A stretch of 12,486 nt of DNA from Deltaproteobacteria bacterium (GTDB taxonomy: Bacteria; Desulfobacterota; UBA8473). The position numbers were made by a program, and so were the translations under genes. This document shows positions 7,506 through 12,486 of this stretch, one piece after another; position 1 is the stretch's first letter, and every line of letters begins with the position of its first letter. The DNA lies in contig JAUXFK010000062.1 in assembly GCA_030623035.1 (NCBI GenBank), positions 1 to 12,486 on the forward strand. Reading direction: 5' to 3'. Below the pieces are notes generated by a model. The model had not been told where the DNA came from, ran no database searches, and was given only the letters and a program-made list of their open reading frames with translations.

Positions 7506-7561
7506 TTCTAACTCCGGTTATATATACTTATAGTCAGAACCGGGATTACAGCCGGTTAGAA
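7506..7561 (-). other. Long hairpin over the stop codon of receptor B
   Basis: The arms TTCTAACCGG (minus strand, 7561-7552) and CCGGAGTTAGAA (7517-7506) pair over ten base pairs with a two-base bulge and an AT-rich loop of about 34 bases. The TAA stop of receptor B is inside the first arm. No T-tract follows, so it is more likely an mRNA processing or attenuation structure than a terminator. Confidence 0.4.
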
Positions 7562-9745
7562 TCTAAAGCTCAGGGCGGCGCCATAAGTCCGGTCTGTCAT
7601 CGGGAACCCCTCATCATCTTCATATTCCTCATCAAAAAGGTTGTTCACATAGAGTTTTAAAACAGCATCTTTGATAAGACCCTGGTCTTTAAAAAGTATC
7701 TGCTCTATCCCAAAATCAAATACGTTATGCTCAGCCATTGCATAGTCATAGCAGACCCAGTTCCCTGAATTTGGAGGTTCCTCTTTGTTTACATGGGAGA
7801 TCTGCTTGTCCTGAAATTTATAATCCAGGATGAACAGGGTATCTTCAAAGAGGTTGTAGCGAACACCGGCAGTTACCCTGTTCCTGGCCCGATCTCCCAG
7901 CTCCTTTCCCTGCGGCTCCGGGCCCTTGCTCTCCCAGTCATGATAGGCGTAGCTAACATAGAATGAGAGATCATCGAAAATGTTCCCGTTGAGTTCTACC
8001 TCCAGCCCCTCTTTATGCACCTCCTCAAGATTCATCTTAGAGTTGCCATAAATGGGGGGCGTACCCCCATATTTCCTCCAGTTGCGGCCTACCACAAAGT
8101 CTTTTATTTCATAGTGGAAAAAACCCACCTTTAAGTTTATGTCTTTCCAGATTCTCCTTGACAGTATAAAATCATAGCCAACGCCATGCTCGGGATCGAC
8201 CTCGACCCCCAGACCCCCGCCTCAGATTATACAATATGATATCGGAGTCCATATCTTGCTGACACCGGCGGATATGGAAGTCTCCCTTAACACATCGGAA
8301 AGATCGTCAAGTTCATAGGTAAGAAAAAATTTTGGCACAACCTGGTTATAATCCTTTTCGATAAAGTCTTTCCGAACTAGCGGGTTTTTGTATGTTTGTG
8401 ACCTTTCACTCCAATTCCTCCAGAAAATCTCGGCATTCTCATACCTGAGACCTGGAATCAGGGTAAGTCGTGGTAAGGCTTTCCATCTATCTTGAATATA
8501 TATCCCATACATCCCGATTACTTTCTGATATGTTCCCCGAGATTCAAGCCTATCCCAGGATGCAAGCATGAGATTTCTGTAAAGTTTATCCATGTCAAAG
8601 CCCACTGTTATGAGATGATCTTCAAAAAGCTGTATCTCATCCTGGAGTCTTCCGCCATACTCCCGCCATTTCTCATCCCTGGATGATATTCTCTCAATCC
8701 CTAAGTCCTTATCATTTTTGTCTATGTAATCCCATTTCTTGCCGGTATGATGTTGGTGGTGGTAATACGCTCCCAATGTCCAGAGACCAACGGGAGTCGG
8801 CTGCTTGTAGGCCAGGCGGTACGAATCGTCTTTCTTGTTCATGCTCGGTTTCTGCCAGGGTTCATACGACCGCCATACTTTCGGTGTGTCTGGATACCTT
8901 GAATCATAGTCACTTCTGCTTGGATCGTTTATTACGGATTCTTCATAGTCCGAATCGCTGTATGATGCGTTTAAATAAATATATCCATCAGAAGGAAGAA
9001 TATAACCGGCCCGGCCGGTTACGATATCTAAATCCGACTCGTGGTTCCTGAGATATCCATGGGTTTGATACTTCTGGTACAAGAGACCATAAACAAATGA
9101 ATCAATGCCACCGTTGATGTCTATGCTGTGGTTCTGGGTATTGTAGGATCTGTAACTAGTTGTCACCTTAAAATCCGGCTTCACTGTCTCATATCTCTTT
9201 AGTCCTTTGGTTTTCATATTGATCACGCCTCCAATGCTCTTGCCCGGATAGAGCGGAGAATGAGGCCCCGGAATTATCTCGATACTCTCTATCTGTGGAA
9301 ATGGGATAAGGTTGTAATCTACATCATCACTCCCATGGTGGGTATTTTGAATGGCTAAGCCGTCAAGGGCGATAATAAACCGTTTACCGGAGAAACCCCT
9401 CATGTAGATGGGGTCACGTTCTATATATAAATCACTGCCTCCCCGAAAATCTATTATTGCCCTGGTTTTTAAAACATCCATCACATTCTGTGGTGTGCCC
9501 GGCATCTTGAACTCTTCAACATTTATAATTGTAGATGACGGCTTAAGCACTACCTCTTCATTTTCTTTGGTGGCGGTTACAATCACATCTTCCAATTTAA
9601 CCGCTTCCTTCCCCTCCTTTTTAGCCTTTTCTTCCTTCTTAACCTCCTCCCCACTCGTATATTCCTCAGCAAAACCAACTCCAAACACGGCCAGAAATGA
9701 AATTAACATTGATAGCATAGTCATTGTCTTAAGAAGCTTTCTCAT
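7556..9745 (-). pseudogene. TonB-dependent outer-membrane receptor B, interrupted by one in-frame TGA
   Basis: Read through one stop, this is a 729-residue receptor of normal length. It has a signal peptide (1 to about 26), an E/K-rich linker, a TonB box-like VIVTATK near residue 54, and a plug (YMRGFSGKRFIIALDG, IESIEIIPGPHSPLYPGKSIGGVINMKTK). A complete barrel ends with SFRF. The ATG at 9745 has GGGAGG seven bases upstream. Codon 508 is TGA (8224-8222) and the same frame continues for 221 codons with clear barrel sequence (DPEHGVGYDFILSRRIWKDINLKVGFF, 27 residues shown in part). There is no frameshift, so the halves 9745-8222 and 8221-7556 belong together. The cause could be a nonsense mutation, a sequencing error or recoding. 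Structured element copy B lies about 95 bases upstream and the small peptide gene follows downstream. The ligand is unknown. Confidence 0.85.
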
Positions 9746-9764
9746 TTTGAACCTCCCTTTTTTT

Positions 9765-9825
9765 CGTGTAACGTGTAATCGTGTAAAGTGCACGTCTCAC
9801 GATTTCACGCCTCACGTTCACGTTA
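9765..9825. repeat. CGTGTAAC-type repeat array directly before receptor B
   Basis: The plus strand carries CGTGTAACGTGTAATCGTGTAA followed by inverse-type units (CACGTCTCACG, TTTCACGC, CTCACGTTCACG). The left edge touches the poly-T/poly-A run that precedes the GGGAGG ribosome site of receptor B. Confidence 0.75.
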
Positions 9826-9839
9826 ACACCTTTGACTTT

Positions 9840-9957
9840 CTGGAGGCCCGGTGGTAGCATAAAAATGCTGGTTAACCCGAACCTCCTCTTAGTGTTAGGT
9901 TGGCTGGTGGCAGGGTGGCATGGACTTTCGAGGGTCTTCCGCCCTGTCTTTTTATCA
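9840..9957 (-). promoter_or_regulatory. Conserved structured element, copy B, upstream of TonB receptor B
   Basis: This is the second copy of the element at 4678-4794, with one single-base indel and roughly fourteen differences in 117 bases. The differences are concentrated in the linker between the two hairpins; the loop core ATGGACTTTCGAGGGTC is unchanged, as is GGTGGTAGCATAAAAATGC. In the AGG-TT-CGG/CCG-GG-CCT stem the changes keep pairing as G-U wobbles in a minus-strand RNA. In the 12-bp stem they keep pairing mainly in a plus-strand RNA, so the active strand is unresolved. With copy A it lies at a similar distance before a receptor start, suggesting shared control of the two receptors. 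Confidence 0.6.
9909..9953 (+). terminator. Terminator-like hairpin pointing rightward (copy B)
   Basis: The stem GGCAGGGTGGCA / TTCCGCCCTGTC, with two G-U pairs and one mismatch on the plus strand, is followed by TTTTT. It matches the hairpin at 4746-4790. No plus-strand gene precedes it. Confidence 0.4.
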
Positions 9958-9990
9958 GCCCTTCTGTGAGCAAAGCCTGCCCATACTAAT

Positions 9991-10008
9991 TCAAGGATAT
10001 TTCTTCAT
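9991..10008 (-). other. Five-codon mini-ORF behind a strong ribosome site
   Basis: On the minus strand GAGGAGGTGATCAAG precedes an ATG that opens only MKKYP before TGA. The layout copies the ribosome site and MKK start of receptor A (GGAGGTTCAAGATGAAAAAA). It is either a leader peptide for receptor B or the surviving front of a lost gene. No continuation is seen in the other frames before element B. Confidence 0.35.
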
Positions 10009-10031
10009 CTTGATCACCTCCTCTTTTTTTT

Positions 10032-10144
10032 CGTGTAACGTGGTTCGTGTAACGTTTTTTACGTGTAACGTGTAACGTGATTTGTGTAACGTAAAAAATG
10101 TTATAAACCTCTTCACGATCACGTTTCAGGCTGCACGCTTCACG
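10032..10144. repeat. CGTGTAAC repeat array with left copy of a ~74-bp direct repeat
   Basis: The plus strand holds many CGTGTAAC units, and the part 10051-10123 recurs at 10524-10597 in the same orientation with about 90% identity. Inside it ACGTTTTTTACG and CGTAAAAAATG form an inverted pair, and a CTCTTCAC/ATCACG tail follows. The left end touches the poly-T before the mini-ORF's ribosome site. Confidence 0.75.
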
Positions 10145-10157
10145 GTTAAAAATTGTA

Positions 10158-10186
10158 TTGACTCTTTTTTTATTCCACCCTATTAT
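10158..10186 (+). promoter_or_regulatory. Sigma-70-type promoter giving a nearly leaderless mRNA
   Basis: TTGACT (10158-10163), a 17-base spacer and TATTAT (10181-10186) form a near-consensus promoter. The ATG of the small membrane gene begins only eight bases after the -10 box, so the predicted start of transcription falls within about two bases of the ATG. Confidence 0.65.
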
Positions 10187-10194
10187 TAAGAAAG

Positions 10195-10392
10195 ATGGAA
10201 TTGACACCAAAACAACTGGAAAATATTTGTAGAATTTTTACAAACCTTGGAACCCTATCTTTCGGGGCTATGGTTATTGGCAAATTTGTTTCTACCGTAA
10301 CAATTCCGTGGCACGTATTTCTGAGTGGTCTGGTCTTTTCAGTCGCCATGTTTTTCCTGGCCATTATCATAGACAAAGGAGAAATCAGATGA
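10195..10392 (+). CDS. Small two-helix membrane protein (65 aa), possibly DUF6722-like
   Basis: This 65-residue protein starts MELTPKQLENICRIFTNLG, a polar N-terminus ending in a short amphipathic helix. It then has two hydrophobic helices (about 20-33 and 38-58) split by a turn around TIPWH, and ends DKGEIR. The K-Q-L-E start and helix pattern recall small proteins annotated DUF6722; I hold this loosely. No Shine-Dalgarno precedes the ATG. Instead a TTGACT/TATTAT promoter sits so close that translation would be leaderless. Its TGA overlaps the ATG of the next gene (ATGA), so the two are coupled. This pair is the only plus-strand coding sequence here and sits between direct repeats. The function is unknown; it may act as a small subunit or regulator of a membrane complex. 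Confidence 0.65.
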   Translation: MELTPKQLENICRIFTNLGTLSFGAMVIGKFVSTVTIPWHVFLSGLVFSVAMFFLAIIIDKGEIR

Positions 10393-10490
10393 TTGAATTA
10401 ACGATATTCTTTATAGTTGCAACCATTGCTGCTTGTGTTTTGACCTATTTCATTGTCCGATCCCGATCTGAAAGGCATTCCTCCAAATAA
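10389..10490 (+). CDS. Single-helix membrane peptide (33 aa), coupled to the 65-aa gene
   Basis: The ATG at 10389 lies in an ATGA overlap with the stop of the preceding gene and has a strong AGGAG (10377-10381) seven bases upstream. The 33-residue product is one hydrophobic helix (MIELTIFFIVATIAACVLTY) followed by a basic tail with RSRSER. This is typical of single-span small proteins that assist a larger membrane complex, but no such partner is adjacent. An in-frame upstream ATG at 10308 would extend it through the neighbour's coding region with no ribosome site and is not preferred. The family is not recognised. Confidence 0.55.
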   Translation: MIELTIFFIVATIAACVLTYFIVRSRSERHSSK

Positions 10491-10518
10491 TCCAACCCGT
10501 GAACAACCGCAAGAATAT

Positions 10519-10625
10519 CGTGTAACGTTTTTTACGTGTAGCGTGTAACGTGGTTCGTGTAACGTAAAAAATGCTGTAAACCTCTTCACAAATCACGGTA
10601 TACGGTACACAGTACACGTTTCACG
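10519..10625. repeat. CGTGTAAC repeat array with right copy of the ~74-bp direct repeat
   Basis: Positions 10524-10597 match 10051-10123 in direct orientation with about seven differences, including AACGTTTTTTACGTGTA, AACGTAAAAAATG and TAAACCTCTTCAC. After it come GTATACGGTACACAGTACACG and GTTTCACG, reaching to the stop codon of the Slp gene. Confidence 0.75.
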
Positions 10626-10626
10626 C

Positions 10627-11157
10627 TTACCAATACCAATAAGGATATCCCCACCAATATGGTCGCCAGTAATGGTATAGCGGATATTCATGGTACATCT
10701 TTATGGACTCGGGTCTTGTCTTCCAGAGGTAGATCTTTCTTGCCTTAAGAAAGGGGTAGGTATATTCAATCTCACCTAAGGGTAGGGTCTTTACACCTTG
10801 AATCTCCCCGACCACAGTAACTTCCCTTCCCTGCCGATAGATAGCCACATCTAAATAATCCCGGTGCAAGACCAGAAATCTCCCCCCAGAGGTGTCCACC
10901 TCTTTGGGCCTGTCACTTCTATCAAGTGGTAGCTGCAAGACCTCGATCAGTGTCCCTTCCTTTTTATTAACCGCCCTCATGATCTTTCCGCCCCAAAGCG
11001 CTGTTTTCCCTTTATAGTCTTCAGGGTTCTTAATTACCTGGCCAAGGGCAATATTTTCTACACTCACATCTCTTAGCTCTTGCGGTTTCATAATGGACGC
11101 ACAACCTGAAAAGATTATTAAAGATAGAAGAAGTAAGATAAACAGATTCTTTGCCAT
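10627..11157 (-). CDS. Slp family outer-membrane lipoprotein
   Basis: A 176-residue lipoprotein with a signal peptide (residues 1-18) and lipobox FSGC, giving a lipidated cysteine at 19. The mature part follows the Slp pattern: an early IxPxxL-like segment (SIMKPQELRDV), a central NPEDYKGKTALWGGKI strand with IEVLQLPL, then RFLVLHRDYLDVAIYRQGREVTVVGEIQG. It ends in an aromatic-rich YWRPYWWGYPYWYW tail. Slp proteins sit in the outer membrane and are linked to starvation or acid stress in enterobacteria; the exact role is unclear. I chose the ATG at 11157 because GGAGG lies about nine bases upstream and the lipoprotein signal starts there; the frame is open further upstream through repeat DNA. 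It is separated from the CcsA-like gene by a repeat-filled 74-base gap. Confidence 0.88.
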   Translation of the reverse strand: MAKNLFILLLLSLIIFSGCASIMKPQELRDVSVENIALGQVIKNPEDYKGKTALWGGKIMRAVNKKEGTLIEVLQLPLDRSDRPKEVDTSGGRFLVLHRDYLDVAIYRQGREVTVVGEIQGVKTLPLGEIEYTYPFLKARKIYLWKTRPESIKMYHEYPLYHYWRPYWWGYPYWYW

Positions 11158-11175
11158 AACGTGCCACCTCCTTTT

Positions 11176-11219
11176 TCGTGAAACGTGTGACGTAAGAGAC
11201 GTGTAGCGTGAAACGTGGT
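11176..11219. repeat. CGTGAAACGTG-type repeat array before the Slp gene
   Basis: Units CGTGAAACGTGTGACG and ACGTGTAGCGTGAAACGTGG fill most of the gap between the CcsA-like and Slp genes. The left edge again touches the poly-T/poly-A run that leads into a GGAGG ribosome site. Confidence 0.7.
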
Positions 11220-11231
11220 TTTGTATCTTTT

Positions 11232-11993
11232 TCATATTGCAGTCCTCCTCCTGAGCAGAAGACCGATTACAATCGGCGCGCCAAAGAACGCGGTAATGGC
11301 GCTTATCGGCAGTTCCACGGGAGAAAGTATCCATACCCTTTTCTTCCGACCCCATCTTTTCGTCATGTGAAGATGAAAAAAACCGGCATAATACAACCAG
11401 ACAGCAACCGAATGAAAATAGTAATGGTTCCATGAAACAATGTCCGATCTTCCCAGGTAGCTCCAGATCATGCCGAAAAAGCCCGCCATGCATGATAATG
11501 CGAACCCCCATATGATTATCCGGTGAGAAATGTCATCCCTTCTCTTCTTGAAAACCAGAAGAGCCGCAATATAAGCCCCTGACAGAAAACAGGCATGAGA
11601 GATGAAGGCAAAAAGGTGAAACAGGTGCGAGTGGATGCTCCTCGACATAATGGTAAACGGTGGATAGTAGCTTTCTGAAAAAAAGATGGCGATAAAAGAG
11701 AAAAGCACGATAATTGGAACTATAGCAAGGCCCTCTCTCTCCCTTCTTAAGATGATCAAGAGAAAAGAGATGGCTGAGAGGCTGAGAGGCAGAAAAAATG
11801 GTTCCGAAAACATATTGCAATACGGCCATGTAAGCAATCGTCCGCTGATCTCTGAAATGAGATTCACAAAAAGACCCAGGCCAAGGAAAGATAGAGCCGC
11901 TCTTTTCCTGGATAAAGAATAGAAGACCAAACCGGCCAGGTAAAAGAGGGTGGCAATATAAAAACTATTTACCGGGAAGGACAGTGAGATCAA
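11232..11993 (-). CDS. CcsA/ResC-like membrane protein with a divergent WWD region
   Basis: The 253-residue protein has about eight hydrophobic helices in the order expected for cytochrome c assembly protein CcsA. They include a SRSIHSHLFHLFAFISHACFLSGAY region (histidines 121, 123, 126 and 133), matching the heme-ligand helix. The helix pair around 174-210 aligns with the family's heme-handling motif, but WAxxxWGxYWxWDPKE is replaced by a region reading GMIWSYLGRSDIVSWNHYYF; only scattered tryptophans remain. This suggests a CcsA-fold relative that may not do ordinary heme delivery. The start is TTG at 11993: GAGGTG lies five bases upstream, inside the end of the TPR gene whose stop is four bases away, so the two genes are coupled. 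No CcsB/ResB partner is in the window. Confidence 0.7.
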   Translation of the reverse strand: MISLSFPVNSFYIATLFYLAGLVFYSLSRKRAALSFLGLGLFVNLISEISGRLLTWPYCNMFSEPFFLPLSLSAISFLLIILRREREGLAIVPIIVLFSFIAIFFSESYYPPFTIMSRSIHSHLFHLFAFISHACFLSGAYIAALLVFKKRRDDISHRIIIWGFALSCMAGFFGMIWSYLGRSDIVSWNHYYFHSVAVWLYYAGFFHLHMTKRWGRKKRVWILSPVELPISAITAFFGAPIVIGLLLRRRTAI

Positions 11994-11997
11994 TTTT

Positions 11998-12486
11998 TCA
12001 CCTCGTTTGCAGTGACGCTAACTGTTTAAGTAATTCTTTGGCGTGCTTTCGCTGTTTGGGGAACCGGGCGGCCTTTAGAAAGGCGGCTCTGGCTGTGTCT
12101 TTCTTATCCATTTGCAGGGCGCAATAGCCCATCATCAGGTATGGTCGGCCCCTTTTAGGGTCGAGGCAAGCGCTTCGATCAAATGCATCATAGGCTTTGC
12201 CTAACCTTTCCTGCTCGTAAAGCGCCTGTCCCATCAAAAAGCAAAGCCCCGATGTCGGTCTTTTTTGCAATGCCCGATTTAACACATCTATTGCCTTTGC
12301 CGATTTGTGGGCAGCAATATAGGCTGAGGCCAGTTTTTCATAATTGGCGGGATTGTTCTCCAGGGTTAACGCCTTTTCGTAATATCCTGCTGCCCCCAGG
12401 GGCACTCCGACAGCGTTGTTGAGATCAGCAAGGAGCATGATCTCTTCCCGGTTTATGGGTGTTAGATATGAGTATACGGTCAGGGC
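11998..12486 (-). CDS. TPR protein, C-terminal part (begins beyond the window)
   Basis: The frame is open from the window edge through 12439 and ends in TGA at 11998. At least 162 residues are visible. Internal ATG 12438 has no convincing ribosome site, so the gene very likely starts outside. The visible part holds four TPR-like helix pairs (PLGAAGYYEKALTLENNPANY, AAHKSAKAIDVLNRALQKRP, LGKAYDAFDRSACLDPKRG, KDTARAAFLKAARF) and ends ELLKQLASLQTR. TPR proteins next to CcsA-type genes are common in cytochrome c assembly or outer-membrane redox clusters (CcmI-like use). The coupling to the CcsA-like gene, four bases apart, supports joint function. The full domain make-up is unknown. Confidence 0.75.
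   Translation of the reverse strand, partial: ALTVYSYLTPINREEIMLLADLNNAVGVPLGAAGYYEKALTLENNPANYEKLASAYIAAHKSAKAIDVLNRALQKRPTSGLCFLMGQALYEQERLGKAYDAFDRSACLDPKRGRPYLMMGYCALQMDKKDTARAAFLKAARFPKQRKHAKELLKQLASLQTR

Noticed and set aside
8129..8224. Frameshift splitting receptor B
   Set aside because: The distance from the TGA to the downstream open part is a multiple of three and the intervening frame is open with receptor-like sequence, so the break is one in-frame stop, not a shift.
9986..10210. 74-residue minus-strand frame over the repeat array
   Set aside because: Its translation is mostly the repeat itself (HVTRKK units), and it overlaps the promoter and start of the plus-strand small gene.
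9765..10625. CGTGTAAC arrays as a CRISPR
   Set aside because: Units are 7-8 bases, imperfect and without regular unique spacers, and no cas genes are present.

Overview
This window appears to come from a Gram-negative, anaerobic bacterium of the Desulfobacterota/Nitrospirota kind. That is an inference. It rests on two TonB-dependent outer-membrane receptors, an Slp-type outer-membrane lipoprotein, a NapH-like polyferredoxin, a CcsA-like protein, the N-terminus of a probable 2-hydroxyacyl-CoA dehydratase, and spacers full of short AATTACG and CGTGTAAC repeats. Almost every gene is on the minus strand, so the text below follows transcription from high to low coordinates.

Right end (12486 to 10627): a TPR protein running off the window, a divergent CcsA-like membrane protein started at TTG four bases later, and an Slp family lipoprotein behind a repeat array. 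The only plus-strand genes follow (10195-10490). They are two overlapping tiny membrane proteins (65 and 33 aa) behind a near-consensus promoter placed so close to the ATG that the mRNA would be nearly leaderless. This pair is bracketed by about 90% identical direct repeats of roughly 74 bp.

Centre (10032 to 4562): a spacer with repeats and a mini-ORF, then copy B of a ~117-bp structured element. Next come TonB receptor B (in-frame TGA at codon 508), a 56-aa peptide gene with a strong Shine-Dalgarno and four cysteines, a radical SAM protein with a SPASM-like C-terminus, a membrane-anchored TPR protein, and copy A of the structured element.

Left (4560 to 1): TonB receptor A, a secreted and membrane-anchored protein with a transthyretin-like module, and a NapH-like Fe-S membrane protein form a tight operon. 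A four-helix-bundle (23S rRNA intervening sequence type) protein follows, framed by oppositely oriented heptamer arrays. The window ends inside the dehydratase-like gene.

How the genes may work together (inference): both receptors carry the same ~117-bp element upstream and have alike N-termini, so they may be co-regulated uptake genes. Receptor A with the secreted protein and the NapH-like redox protein fits uptake and reduction of a metal or metal complex. The peptide/radical SAM pair between the receptors could make a modified peptide, possibly a metallophore. That is the most interesting untested idea here, but the peptide may equally be a small membrane protein.
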